Positions 1 through 7,869 of a stretch of 64,000 nucleotides of DNA are shown piece by piece. The stretch is from positions 192,236 to 256,235 of the forward strand of contig NZ_FOKE01000002.1 of assembly GCF_900112065.1 (NCBI RefSeq). The letters run 5' to 3'. The notes below the pieces were generated by a model. That model was not told the origin of the DNA. It ran no database searches and worked only from the letters and a program-made list of their open reading frames with translations. The translations under genes were made by a program, and so were the position numbers. Source of the DNA: Cohnella sp. OV330. GTDB taxonomy: Bacteria > Bacillota > Bacilli > Paenibacillales > Paenibacillaceae. How positions within the stretch are numbered: the first letter of the stretch is position 1; every line of letters starts with the position of its first letter.

Positions 1-316
1 TTGCATTACGCAAAAGGGCACAGACCCGTACCGTTAGGATAACCGGCCTCCACCCACCGGATAGGCGTAACGAAGGAATGAAAGGGCATCGACCCGTCGA
101 GAAATGGGAGTGAAAGCCTCCGGAGGTCATGTGGAGCAGCGTGCAGCAGAGCAGTAAAAAGAGGAGCGAAACCTCGCCCCTTCTGTTCCCGCATACGCTT
201 CGGTTGCCGAATTTGACGGTACAAAGCCCCTTCTATCCGGATAGCGATTTATCCATGGGAGAGATCCTGCGAATAAGCGAGCATTCGTGAGAAAACTACA
301 TTTTACCGAGGGAGTT
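1..316. repeat. Gene-free left edge with short imperfect repeats
   Basis: I see no convincing gene here. Two direct units with core AAAGGGCA-2-GACCCGT lie at 13-30 and 81-98, matching at 15 of 18 positions. Copies of CCGGATAG occur near 57-64 and 235-242. The short minus-strand reading frames give low-complexity peptides that look like translated intergenic repeats. The stretch lies beyond the recombinase terminator, so it is either phage DNA next to attL or host intergenic DNA. The sequence alone does not decide between these. Confidence 0.35.
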
Positions 317-365
317 AAAAAAAGCACCAATCCTAGATTTTAATCATCCGGACTGATGCTCTTTG
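317..365 (-). terminator. Terminator of the recombinase operon
   Basis: Read on the minus strand, GCATCAGTCC (from 359) pairs with GGATTGGTGC (to 324), with G-U wobbles, and is followed by a run of seven T. It lies directly after the recombinase stop codon. Confidence 0.8.
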
Positions 366-366
366 A

Positions 367-1935
367 TTATAGATTTGTAATGACGTCGATTTCCCCTTCT
401 TTATTGACCGTAATTCGCTGTACAAGACGGGTCAACAGTAGCCGGGTCTTTTCGATGTCTTCGTAATTTTCCAGCTTGGTCAAATCGGAGAGGCTCTGTC
501 TCATCTGCTTATGTGTCTTATCGATATTGGCTTGTTGCTGCTGCTTGGCGATGATAATGTTCAATCGCTTTCCGTCTTCCTCGATCTCTTTTTCGTACTG
601 CGCCTTTTCGAATTCGTATTGGCCGGCGTCGATCTCCCCGAGCATATTTTGCCTGCGAATTTCGAACAACAGTCTACGGTTACCCTCTACGCGCTTCTCA
701 AGCTTCTGCTTCTCTTTCTCCGTATCTTTTCCAGCCAACCCGATCGAAAGAGCTTTCGGATCCTGCTCGTACACTTTCAGACGAGCTCGGACCTCGCTTA
801 AGATCATCTGCATGAGATCGTCGCGGAAATCGAAGTACGGCAACCATTTGTCATTGCCGCAGCCTTTGGCACCGACGCGTCGACGCCTGGAGCACATAAG
901 ATACCGGTATTCCTTCTCGGCTTTGTTGTTGGTCTTGCTCGCCATCGTGACCATCGCCGATCCACACTCCGAGCAGAAGATCATTTTCGCAAATACGTTG
1001 ACGAATGAGCGCCGGCCGCCGCGGACACCTCCACCTCGAATCAATCGAAAGTCCTGCGCTTCCTTGAACAGCTCGGGAGAGATGATCGCTTCATGTGTCT
1101 GGAAATCAGTTTTCTCCCACTCTGATTTCGGCTTCTGAACGAGTTTCTTTCCCCGGTCCATCAGGTCCGTCAGATCATTGTAAGTGACCTCCACGGTGTG
1201 CCGTCCGTATACGTTGAAGCCCGTGTAGTTCTCGTTCTGGAGAACACGCTGCACAGCCGTGAGGCCCCACAATCCGCCTTTATATGAAGGGATCGGGGCG
1301 CGCTCGCCGTCTTCGCCATTCAGATAATTGACAATCGATTTTTCTCCCATGCCGTGATTAACGTACAGGTCGTAAATCATTCGGACAATCTCGGCTTGCT
1401 CGGGAACGACATCAAGCGTCTTTCTTCCGTCCCTGACGACCTTCTTGTACCCATACGGGGGAATCGAGCCGATGTAGTTGCCCTTGGCTGCCGACTGCCG
1501 AATGCCACGCCGCGACGATGTGCTTATATCGCCGCTCGTGTTTTGGTTGACCACCGATTTGATGCCAAACACCAACTCGTCGTCCTTGATCCCTGAATCG
1601 TATCCATCCTCGATCGAGATTACTCGCACTTTAAGCGCGTTGACTAAGATTCGCTTCAGCGAGATCGCATCCAGCGCATCCCGACTGAACCGTGAGAGTG
1701 ACGTAAAAAAGAGGGTGCGAACGTCGCCCCTCTTTGCATCCGCAATCATCCTCTGTACATCGTCACGCGTTACAATGCTCGTGGCCGAATCGCGGTCCTC
1801 ATAAATTTGCTCAATTTCCATGCCCATAGCAGCTGACCGCTCACGTATAAAAGCTTCTTGGTGTTCGGGGCTGTCCTTCTGCGAGTCTTTCATAGTTGAG
1901 ACACGAACATATCCTCTTACGCCGTTAGTGATCAT
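367..1935 (-). CDS. Large serine recombinase (phage integrase)
   Basis: This 522-residue site-specific recombinase should insert and excise the prophage. The N-terminal resolvase domain carries YVRVS with the catalytic serine at residue 13 and the SRFSRD motif at 81-86. A recombinase domain follows (about 160-270). A zinc ribbon has Cys321, Cys324, Cys348 and Cys359. A charged coiled coil typical of large serine integrases spans about 400-465. The ATG follows GGGGGAAATGTGTA and overlaps the end of the upstream 60-residue gene by 11 bases, so the two are co-translated. It is the last gene of the operon that starts near 3.44 kb and ends at a terminator. Domain assignment is secure; the attachment site is not known. 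Confidence 0.95.
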   Translation of the reverse strand: MITNGVRGYVRVSTMKDSQKDSPEHQEAFIRERSAAMGMEIEQIYEDRDSATSIVTRDDVQRMIADAKRGDVRTLFFTSLSRFSRDALDAISLKRILVNALKVRVISIEDGYDSGIKDDELVFGIKSVVNQNTSGDISTSSRRGIRQSAAKGNYIGSIPPYGYKKVVRDGRKTLDVVPEQAEIVRMIYDLYVNHGMGEKSIVNYLNGEDGERAPIPSYKGGLWGLTAVQRVLQNENYTGFNVYGRHTVEVTYNDLTDLMDRGKKLVQKPKSEWEKTDFQTHEAIISPELFKEAQDFRLIRGGGVRGGRRSFVNVFAKMIFCSECGSAMVTMASKTNNKAEKEYRYLMCSRRRRVGAKGCGNDKWLPYFDFRDDLMQMILSEVRARLKVYEQDPKALSIGLAGKDTEKEKQKLEKRVEGNRRLLFEIRRQNMLGEIDAGQYEFEKAQYEKEIEEDGKRLNIIIAKQQQQANIDKTHKQMRQSLSDLTKLENYEDIEKTRLLLTRLVQRITVNKEGEIDVITNL

Positions 1936-2107
1936 TACACATTTCCCCCGAAGTGTGTTTGTTCAGAACCTCGTCTAGATTGTAAGCGATCAGGCCATTT
2001 TTATCCAGTATCTTTGTCCACTCGGATTTTACCAATTTATTTATTACGGCTTGGGGGTCCGTGCCTTTATGAATCAGATTTATTCGATAGGGCTTTTTCT
2101 TCTCCAC
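1925..2107 (-). CDS. Small protein coupled to the recombinase
   Basis: This 60-residue, lysine-rich soluble protein starts at a GTG and overlaps the recombinase start by 11 bases. I do not recognise a family. Its place directly before a serine integrase suggests a helper role, such as a recombination directionality factor, but nothing in the sequence proves this. Confidence 0.55.
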   Translation of the reverse strand: MEKKKPYRINLIHKGTDPQAVINKLVKSEWTKILDKNGLIAYNLDEVLNKHTSGEMCNDH

Positions 2108-2145
2108 GCAGCATCACCCGATCTATTTTATGAGCAGGGGCTCGG

Positions 2146-2604
2146 TCATGTTGCCCCTGCTTCGTCGTTTGATTTTTGAACCGCTATATCGAGCGCAAGC
2201 GCCAGCTTGTAGAAAGCCTTCCAGCGACGCTTGTTGTAGGTGTTGACGCTTATCCCTAGCTCCATCTGCACTTGGTAATCGAGTACGTAATCGTCCTCCA
2301 TATAGCGAAGGCGAATCACCTTTTGCTCGTTAACCGGCAGCCGCTTAACCTGCCGTTCCATACGTTCGCAGTATGCCTTCTGAGCTGCCTGTGCATCGAC
2401 GTTATGAATGGCGATGGAAGCAGTCGAGTCGGAAGTGACGTTTGTCGGACCGTGGAATCGCTCAACGTATCCGGCGGTCGTGCTCGCCTCTCGCTCCTCG
2501 AACACCAGGTACTTGCACACCCGGTATTTTTCGAGAGCGTCCTCGACTGCACGCTGCGTCGCCTTACGATCCAGCTCCGGCAACTCGAATTGAAGCTGCT
2601 GCAC
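2146..2604 (-). CDS. ArpU-type phage late transcription regulator
   Basis: This 152-residue protein has a sigma-70 region-4-like C-terminal half (about 85-140). The signature is RLPVNEQKVIRLRYMEDD followed by a helix-turn-helix in the stretch DYQVQMELGISVNTYNKRRW. This fits the ArpU/RinA-like regulators that switch on packaging and lysis genes. The start is a GTG after a GGGGGCG ribosome site, just downstream of the 32-residue membrane protein. It lies at the end of the early region, as expected for a late activator acting on the terminase promoter. Confidence 0.85.
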   Translation of the reverse strand: MQQLQFELPELDRKATQRAVEDALEKYRVCKYLVFEEREASTTAGYVERFHGPTNVTSDSTASIAIHNVDAQAAQKAYCERMERQVKRLPVNEQKVIRLRYMEDDYVLDYQVQMELGISVNTYNKRRWKAFYKLALALDIAVQKSNDEAGAT

Positions 2605-2620
2605 ACCATCGCCCCCATGC

Positions 2621-2719
2621 TTAGAATTTTGAGATCAGCCAGTTAACCAAGTAATAGAATGAAACCCAGAACAGGACGATAAAAACAAACGCTAGCCGCC
2701 AGAAATGATGCCGCTCCAT
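2621..2719 (-). CDS. 32-residue single-span membrane protein
   Basis: This short reading frame starts at an ATG that overlaps the stop of the upstream gene (TAATG). It encodes one hydrophobic helix between MERHHFWR and NWLISKF. Tight coupling and a clean hydrophobic core support it as a real gene. The function is unknown. Confidence 0.6.
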   Translation of the reverse strand: MERHHFWRLAFVFIVLFWVSFYYLVNWLISKF

Positions 2720-3441
2720 TAGTCATCACCCAAGCCAGGGAAGAGTGCGTTCGGATCTTCACCGGTATCTGCAGCCTGCATGGCTTCCTCGAGCTTGACC
2801 TGGTTCTTGTCATCCTCCGGTTCGGGTTCATCAGTCCGCTGGACGTCGACCGTTCCGTCCTGCGCGATCGTGCCGCGTATGCCCTCCCGAGGCTCTTCCG
2901 GCTTATCAGCCTCGACGGCGGCTGCAGCTTCCTCGATCGTGAGCTGGTTCGTTTCCTTGAGGGAGAGGGCGAGGCGTTTCACGTCCTCCATGATTGCACC
3001 GTGCCGCTTGATGACCGGCGCGTAAGCCTCGATATCGAATGGTAGAGATTTAAGCTTTGCCCGTCCGTCATTCGCCGTCTTGGCATCACCGTGCTTGTCG
3101 GTAGTGATGTCGATCGTACTGAGCTGGTGGTCCAGCACATAACGGCGCTGCGGCTCGCTCATCTTCTCCCACAAGTCTTTGTTGAGAAAGAGAATGTAGT
3201 CCTTTCCCATTGCCGTACGAAGATCCTCGCCGAGAATCTTGATCTTAGCGAAAAGTTCTTTGCCCTTTGACTTCCATCCATTGTGCTTGAACAGAATCAG
3301 AGGCTCGGATCCGTCGAGATTGTCATGAAGGTTGCCGACCACGTCCTCGAGGAACTTATAAACCGCCTCGGGGGCTTCGCTGTGAAACTTAGGTGGCTTT
3401 GGTACTGCTGCAGACTTCCTTCGACCTCTTGGCATATACAT
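2719..3441 (-). CDS. Putative phage metallopeptidase-like protein
   Basis: This 240-residue protein has an N-terminal domain resembling the phage putative-metallopeptidase family and an acidic C-terminal tail (about 175-240). At the place of the expected HExxH helix it reads VLDHQLSTID, which keeps only part of the motif, so catalytic activity is doubtful. It is the first gene of the operon leading to ArpU and the recombinase. The repressor-type operator at 3484-3502 lies just upstream, next to a TATATA -10 box. The family call is moderate. Confidence 0.6.
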   Translation of the reverse strand: MYMPRGRRKSAAVPKPPKFHSEAPEAVYKFLEDVVGNLHDNLDGSEPLILFKHNGWKSKGKELFAKIKILGEDLRTAMGKDYILFLNKDLWEKMSEPQRRYVLDHQLSTIDITTDKHGDAKTANDGRAKLKSLPFDIEAYAPVIKRHGAIMEDVKRLALSLKETNQLTIEEAAAAVEADKPEEPREGIRGTIAQDGTVDVQRTDEPEPEDDKNQVKLEEAMQAADTGEDPNALFPGLGDD

Positions 3442-3483
3442 TCACGCATCCTTTGCAAATTAGTATGTTCTCCGTTATATAGA

Positions 3484-3502
3484 ATTCTACGATTTGTAGA
3501 AT
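3484..3502. promoter_or_regulatory. Repressor operator A (17-bp dyad) before the late-regulator/recombinase operon
   Basis: The dyad TTCTACGATTTGTAGAA (3485-3501, flanked by A and T) belongs to a set of five in the window. It lies about 45 bases upstream of the 3441 start, just upstream of a TATATA -10 element at 3476-3481. A repressor bound here would silence the ArpU/recombinase operon. Confidence 0.75.
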
Positions 3503-3517
3503 ATTTGAGCAAAAAAA

Positions 3518-3919
3518 TTAATGCTCAGATGGGGAAGCGACATCCCCTTTACCAACCATATCGATGTCATGTGCGGATTGTTTCCGGAGTCGCTCGACTT
3601 CAGCTTTCAGTTCCGCGTTTTCACGGTCCAGCCTATCAGCTTTGTCCTTGAGCCAGAGGATGTCTCCATAGCCAGGCCGGCTTTCTTCCTTGGCACTTTT
3701 TCCATCTTCCTTCGCACGCTTCGCATGGTGATGCGCGGACGCCTTGTAACGCCTGAGCCTCTTCGTCATTTCAGCGATCCGATCGTTCAGTATTTTGATA
3801 TGCCCGACAGCGGCGCCGGCTGTTTCCCTTATGCGTTCCATGGGATATACAGCAAGGCCGTCATCGCTCATTTCAGATAGGTTGTCGAGGCGCTGGAGCG
3901 TCAGCTCTCTGTTTAGCAT
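3518..3919 (-). CDS. Coiled-coil protein of unknown function
   Basis: This 133-residue, highly charged protein has two predicted coiled-coil stretches: about 40-70, and 95-120 with heptads in LDRENAELKAEVERLRKQ. The ATG follows GGAGGATCCCT and lies inside the end of the ASCH gene. No family is recognised. It is in the early operon. Confidence 0.65.
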   Translation of the reverse strand: MLNRELTLQRLDNLSEMSDDGLAVYPMERIRETAGAAVGHIKILNDRIAEMTKRLRRYKASAHHHAKRAKEDGKSAKEESRPGYGDILWLKDKADRLDRENAELKAEVERLRKQSAHDIDMVGKGDVASPSEH

Positions 3920-4274
3920 AGGGATCCTCCTTCGAAGATGTCATCCGGTAGATTGACCAAATCACCGCGCCTTGCGGGTGGACATAGGGCAGAGGCTCCG
4001 GCAACATGCGGGCGTCTTGCAGCACCCAGGCATGCGGACGTTCGTAAGTAATCCTTCCGAATGGTACGTGATGCTTGCTCTTGTTCTTGCTCCACGATGA
4101 AAACGGCAGCGACATGCAATCGACGATATTGACCACACCGTATACCTTGCCGCTGCCGCTCTTGATGATCGCCGTCGGACCGCGGTGGTGCGTGTAGCTG
4201 CCGCGGATCTCCCAGGTCTTCTGTCCGGCGAGGATGAGATCAGCCCAGTAGGGCTTGATGATGAGTCCTTTCAT
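3873..4274 (-). CDS. ASCH-domain protein
   Basis: This 133-residue protein starts MKGLIIKPYW, followed by ILAGQKTWEIR, the typical opening of ASCH (PUA-like, RNA-binding) domains. Such proteins are common in phage early regions, where they are proposed to bind nucleic acid or modified nucleosides. The chosen start overlaps the upstream GNAT-like stop as ATGA, giving a better start than the longer frame. Its end overlaps the next gene by 47 bases. Confidence 0.8.
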   Translation of the reverse strand: MKGLIIKPYWADLILAGQKTWEIRGSYTHHRGPTAIIKSGSGKVYGVVNIVDCMSLPFSSWSKNKSKHHVPFGRITYERPHAWVLQDARMLPEPLPYVHPQGAVIWSIYRMTSSKEDPYAKQRADAPAPRQPI

Positions 4275-4711
4275 TCGATCACTTCCCAAATCGTCTTTTG
4301 TCCGATAGGATGCTTGTCGATCCGGGGTCTGGACGGCACGCTCCAGCTCTTTCCAGGCGTCTTATAAAGCTCGCGCCATCCGGCGGCCCGCAGGCTAGTG
4401 CCCGGTTCAGAGGCGAGCGTATATGTTACGACACGCCGGTAACCAAGAGCCTTGCAGGCGCGCCATGCAGCCCCGTACAGCAGGCTTGCGGCGTTCTTGG
4501 TGCCGTCCGTACAACAGCGCGTAACCTCCAGTGTGCGGCCATTGTCCAGGTGCCGAGCGACCGGCCTTCCGACTATGATGACGCCCACGACCTTAGACTC
4601 GTCCGCGACGGCGATGCTAAACTTGTGCCCGACAGGTGGAACGTGGTGCCTATGGTGCTGCCGAACGAACTCGCAAGCGTCCTCGAACGTGACCGGCTGC
4701 AACAATAGCAT
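4271..4711 (-). CDS. GNAT-like protein of the XF1762 type
   Basis: This 146-residue protein has an acetyltransferase-like fold: an N-terminal FVRQHHRHH segment, VVGVIIVGRPVAR, and a late YTLASEPGTSLRAAGW segment. This matches the small XF1762-type proteins found in many phages and prophages. The substrate is unknown. The ATG follows AAAAGAGG. Its upstream region is shared with a divergent small gene and contains a LexA box, so it may also respond to DNA damage. Confidence 0.75.
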   Translation of the reverse strand: MLLLQPVTFEDACEFVRQHHRHHVPPVGHKFSIAVADESKVVGVIIVGRPVARHLDNGRTLEVTRCCTDGTKNAASLLYGAAWRACKALGYRRVVTYTLASEPGTSLRAAGWRELYKTPGKSWSVPSRPRIDKHPIGQKTIWEVIE

Positions 4712-4726
4712 TTAAAACCTCTTTTC

Positions 4727-4740
4727 CGAACAAGCGTTCC
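4727..4740 (+). promoter_or_regulatory. LexA (SOS) box
   Basis: CGAACAAGCGTTCC matches the Gram-positive LexA consensus CGAACRNRYGTTYC at every position. It sits directly upstream of a TATACT -10 box (near 4746-4751) that would drive the plus-strand gene at 4769. Confidence 0.75.
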
Positions 4741-4768
4741 GATTTATACTTGCCTTGAGGTGTTTCTA

Positions 4769-4936
4769 ATGACTGAACTTGCATATGAATTTTTCGTACA
4801 ATACGACGGGTGCGGGGACAAGGTACAGCGCTTTGAAGCTTGGCTGCTCCCCCGTGTGCCGTCCGCTTCCGTGATGCGCGCCGAGGTCTCGGAGCTGCGC
4901 GCGGTGCTGGATGAGTTAGCCGTCACGGCTCCTTAG
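4769..4936 (+). CDS. Small SOS-controlled protein
   Basis: This 55-residue protein (MTELAYEFFVQYDG to LDELAVTAP) is encoded opposite to all neighbours. A TTGAGGTG ribosome site precedes the ATG. A TATACT -10 box with a perfect LexA box just upstream lies before it. The product has no recognisable family and a predicted amphipathic C-terminal helix. Regulation suggests it is made on DNA damage, perhaps to link induction with early gene function. The long reading frame on the opposite strand is serine-rich and looks like a shadow. Confidence 0.6.
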   Translation: MTELAYEFFVQYDGCGDKVQRFEAWLLPRVPSASVMRAEVSELRAVLDELAVTAP

Positions 4937-5078
4937 ACGTAGTAGACTGTGAGGCGTTCACGTCACGGCAATAGCTGAAAAGCTTGCCGACCAAGAGTTG
5001 TAAAACGGACTCAGTAGGATCAATCAGAACAAGCTTTTCTTTGCCGTTTGGATGCGTAATTTCAACTTGGATTTTCAA
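4923..5078 (-). CDS. Small early protein
   Basis: This 51-residue protein begins at a TTG that overlaps the HNH gene stop (TTGA), preceded by GGGGCGGAG. The sequence MKIQVEITHPNGKEKLVLID suggests a small beta-rich fold. No family is recognised. Its last codons overlap, on the opposite strand, the end of the SOS-controlled gene. Confidence 0.5.
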   Translation of the reverse strand: MKIQVEITHPNGKEKLVLIDPTESVLQLLVGKLFSYCRDVNASQSTTSKEP

Positions 5079-5692
5079 TGTTCTCCGCCCCTCGTTGGTT
5101 TATTTCCCTTTTGCCGCTTGCTTCTATCGCTGATTTTCTGCTTGAGATCGGCGATTACAATTCCGATCTTTGTCAAGTCCGTAGAGCCTTTGATGAGATG
5201 ATTTTGATTGAGCCTGGCGAGTTGGTTGCGGGTGACAAGCAGCAAGTTGTCGGGGTGGACGTTCATTTTGTCGCCGTCGCCGAAAATGATTACATGTCCA
5301 GGAGGAACGGGTCCTTTCACGGCCTCCCATATAAGGTGATGAACGGCAACCCATTTATTCGGATCCGCGATCTTAACGTCGATGTAGCCGTCTGCGTTGA
5401 CTCGTTCGCTGCCTAACGGCATGTAATTGCGCGGACGGTGGCCCTTCTTGAACTGCGTCTCCTCACCACCAATCCATGTTTTCGACTTTCCCTTGTTGAA
5501 AGGAGATTGACCGGGTTTGAACTGAGTGTTCAATCCGTTCCAAAGCTTGTGGTTATGAACGTAACAGCGAATCTGTTTGTGCGTAGAGTCCTCGCCGAAC
5601 TTTTCTTGAACGAGTCGAACCAGTTCAGGAAACGGCCTGCCGCGGTAGTGGTCATGAATAAACGATTTTACTTCCTGGCGTAGCCCTGCCAT
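5075..5692 (-). CDS. HNH endonuclease
   Basis: This 205-residue nuclease has an HNH_3-type core: VAVHHLIWEAVKGPVPPGH (His118-His119 as catalytic pair), then FGDGDKMNVHPDNLLLV. The N-terminal part (1-90) is a likely DNA-binding region with KGQ/FKKGHRP-type loops, as in homing endonucleases. It is embedded in the early operon with stop/start overlaps on both sides, so it may be a mobile gene that has become part of the transcript. Confidence 0.85.
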   Translation of the reverse strand: MAGLRQEVKSFIHDHYRGRPFPELVRLVQEKFGEDSTHKQIRCYVHNHKLWNGLNTQFKPGQSPFNKGKSKTWIGGEETQFKKGHRPRNYMPLGSERVNADGYIDVKIADPNKWVAVHHLIWEAVKGPVPPGHVIIFGDGDKMNVHPDNLLLVTRNQLARLNQNHLIKGSTDLTKIGIVIADLKQKISDRSKRQKGNKPTRGGEH

Positions 5693-5928
5693 CAGTTGCC
5701 GCCTTCAAGCATTTTCGGTAATTGCGCATCAGCGTTCATGCTGTCGCTTTTCATCTGTACGGCCTTGAGGACCAAAAAACCGTTCGAGATGATCTGCGAT
5801 GCGACAGACGACACCGCTTTGGCACGCTCGAGCTCCTTCTTCAGTTGCTCATCAGTTAAAGACTCGTCATTCAACCGCTCGAGCTGCGCAAAAAGATGAT
5901 TGTTCAAATCACCCATTGTGTTCTTCAC
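5692..5928 (-). CDS. Small helical early protein
   Basis: This 78-residue, mainly helical protein starts at a GTG overlapping the upstream stop (GTGTGA) and is preceded by GGAGGTGAGA. No family is recognised. It is coupled to the DUF5131 gene and to the HNH gene. Confidence 0.6.
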   Translation of the reverse strand: MKNTMGDLNNHLFAQLERLNDESLTDEQLKKELERAKAVSSVASQIISNGFLVLKAVQMKSDSMNADAQLPKMLEGGN

Positions 5929-6932
5929 ACTCTCACCTCCGGGTATTCATCCCAGGTTCGGCCGTCAAGCTCTCGACCGGCAGCCTTCTTTCCAACTCGC
6001 CAAACGTTGTTAAGATCGTTTCCGAAGCCCATATCTGATGCACTGATGCTCGAGGGGATGAAGTCCGGGAAATTCATGCCCGGCGTCCATTCGCCCCACT
6101 GCTTGAAGAGGAAAGGCACGCCGGCAGCCTGGCATTGGTCCCGTAGGCTCCGCGCCCAGGCCAGATGCATAGGCCGCGCCTTATGGCCGCTCTCGCCGCC
6201 GACAACAACCCAATTGATAAATTCGTTTGTTGGCTCAGAATTCGGATATCCGTGTATATTGTCAGGGTCATAGTACGTAGGCGTCCACCCGGGAGTCATG
6301 AGCCACTTCGACAGATCTACCGGACCGATCAGCGGTTCGCAGCTCAGCCAGCGGACCGCTGCCGGCGTTTGGATCAGCAACGGGATCCGTTCGTCCGCCG
6401 CCTTATGATTCTCCACGCTGACTCCGAGCCAGACGTTCTTGAGCGGCCAGCCCGGCTTGCTCGATGCTCCCGCGCCGATTCGATTAGCGACGAATATCCC
6501 AGCATTCTCATCGCCTGTAATAGCTTCGGCCGCGTCGGCCAACAATTGGCGGGCGCCGCGCTTCTCCAAGCCCTGAAAGTAATGCAGCATGCGCTCCGGA
6601 CGTTTGGTCAGTAACTGAAATTCATGCTGCGGCGCCAGCGCCATGACGGCGAAGACCTTGTCGATATAATCCTGCGGTATCTCGCGGTGAAAGAGATCGC
6701 TCATGCTGTTCACGAAGACTTTGCGCGGTCTCCGCCATCTGACCGGTTCGAGAAGCTTATCCGGCCGCATCACGATGTCGAAGCCTTTCTCGAAGTAGTG
6801 GCCCGCCGTCCCGCGCCAGCGCTCCGCGAACGTCAGCGCGTAGCAGTTCCGGCAGCCTTCCGAGACCTTCGTACAGCCGGTGACGGGGTTCCACGTTGCG
6901 TCAGTCCATTCAATCTTGCTTTTATCGCTCAT
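5925..6932 (-). CDS. Phage Gp37/Gp68 family protein (DUF5131)
   Basis: This 335-residue protein belongs to the DUF5131 family seen in many phages. It begins SKIEWTDATWNPVTGC and has Cys20, Cys27 and Cys30 (TKVSEGCRNCYA), an arrangement resembling a radical-SAM iron-sulfur site. Later motifs are VFVNSMSDLFH, WLGVSVEN, WLSCEPLIGP and WVVVGGESG. The reaction is not established; a nucleic-acid modifying or repair role is often supposed. The ATG follows GGAGAGTGAACCGCT. Confidence 0.9.
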   Translation of the reverse strand: MSDKSKIEWTDATWNPVTGCTKVSEGCRNCYALTFAERWRGTAGHYFEKGFDIVMRPDKLLEPVRWRRPRKVFVNSMSDLFHREIPQDYIDKVFAVMALAPQHEFQLLTKRPERMLHYFQGLEKRGARQLLADAAEAITGDENAGIFVANRIGAGASSKPGWPLKNVWLGVSVENHKAADERIPLLIQTPAAVRWLSCEPLIGPVDLSKWLMTPGWTPTYYDPDNIHGYPNSEPTNEFINWVVVGGESGHKARPMHLAWARSLRDQCQAAGVPFLFKQWGEWTPGMNFPDFIPSSISASDMGFGNDLNNVWRVGKKAAGRELDGRTWDEYPEVRV

Positions 6933-6938
6933 AGCGGT

Positions 6939-7214
6939 TCACTCTCCATTGCAGACGTTCTGAAACATCACAGAATTGAAGCTGATGTCCGGCACCTCTT
7001 CGAGGTAGACGTACGAACGGGATTGGCCGACGTCGATGCATTTCATGGTGTAGACCTCGCCAACCGTAAGGATTGCGGTTGCCTCCTCTAGATCCATCTC
7101 TTCCCCGTGAAATCCAGCGAACCTAATCTTAGAGCCTGCCGGCGTCTTAATGCTCATGGTAGGATGGTCCCGATGAAGGTCTTCGATTTGCCTGTTGAGT
7201 GCGTCCCAATCCAT
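6939..7214 (-). CDS. Early protein of unknown function
   Basis: This 91-residue, beta-rich protein resembles small phage SH3-like proteins. It has a run KIRFAGFHGEEMDLEEATAI and an expected barrel ending YVYLEEVPDISFNS. The ATG follows GGAGAATGACCC. Function is unknown. Confidence 0.6.
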   Translation of the reverse strand: MDWDALNRQIEDLHRDHPTMSIKTPAGSKIRFAGFHGEEMDLEEATAILTVGEVYTMKCIDVGQSRSYVYLEEVPDISFNSVMFQNVCNGE

Positions 7215-7217
7215 GGG

Positions 7218-7568
7218 TCATTCTCCTTTCGATTTTTGCTTCTCAATAGCGACAGCTTCGTCCTTCTTGCTGGAAATGCCCCACTCGCGGAGTCGGTTGT
7301 ATAAGCTACTCACGCTGATTGAGTGGGCGACGGCAATCTGTTCGCGGGATAAGCCTGAAATTCGAAGCGCGAGATATTCCTCGAATGGGATGAAGAGCTT
7401 TGCGTTGCGGGATGTTCTCTTTTTTGGGACAATAGACGGCGGCTCGATGCGCTGAACGTGCTTGCCTGCGTCATCAATGCGGTCTGGAGGGCCGAGATCC
7501 TGGTTGTACGTGTAGGCTGCGATCTGCTCGGGGGTTCGCTTCCAGACTTTAATCGTTCCTTGGCTCAT
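7218..7568 (-). CDS. Helix-turn-helix early protein
   Basis: This 116-residue protein has a C-terminal helix-turn-helix at about 70-105 (ALRISGLSREQIAVAHSISVSSLYNRLREWGI), resembling transposase or homeodomain-like folds. The chosen ATG overlaps the stop of the upstream 40-residue membrane protein (CGATGAG). It is a possible DNA-binding regulator of early genes. Confidence 0.6.
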   Translation of the reverse strand: MSQGTIKVWKRTPEQIAAYTYNQDLGPPDRIDDAGKHVQRIEPPSIVPKKRTSRNAKLFIPFEEYLALRISGLSREQIAVAHSISVSSLYNRLREWGISSKKDEAVAIEKQKSKGE

Positions 7569-7687
7569 CGACGTTTTCCCTCCATCCAGTCTAGGAATTT
7601 GGCGACACCGAGGATAGAGAGAAAGATGAGGACTATAAGCACACCGCCGACGATCTTCCATGCTGCATAGAGCTCAATCCAGCTCAT
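7565..7687 (-). CDS. 40-residue single-span membrane protein
   Basis: The frame starts MSWIELYAAWK and contains one membrane helix (VGGVLIVLIFLSILGVA) and a basic C terminus. It overlaps the genes on both sides by stop/start sharing, which supports translation. Function is unknown. Confidence 0.55.
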   Translation of the reverse strand: MSWIELYAAWKIVGGVLIVLIFLSILGVAKFLDWMEGKRR

Positions 7688-7869
7688 CGACCGTACCTCG
7701 CTTTCTCGCGCTGGTTGATGCGGCTGCCGCTACGGGAGCGCACCGCGTGTTGCCGGCGCACAATCTCGTCGAGCGCCGCCTGACGATCGACAGACGCGGC
7801 CTCGGCGTCGTGATAGGCTATCATAATGAGCTGCGCGAGCGTCGCCTTACGCCAGCTCCGCGGCTTCAT
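7684..7869 (-). CDS. Small basic early protein
   Basis: This 61-residue, arginine-rich helical protein starts at an ATG that overlaps the RuvC-like gene stop (AAATGA). No family is recognised. Confidence 0.5.
   Translation of the reverse strand: MKPRSWRKATLAQLIMIAYHDAEAASVDRQAALDEIVRRQHAVRSRSGSRINQREKARYGR

Noticed and set aside
4744..4926. Minus-strand 60-codon Ser/Thr-rich frame
   Set aside because: It is opposite the better-supported SOS-controlled plus-strand gene and has no natural composition.
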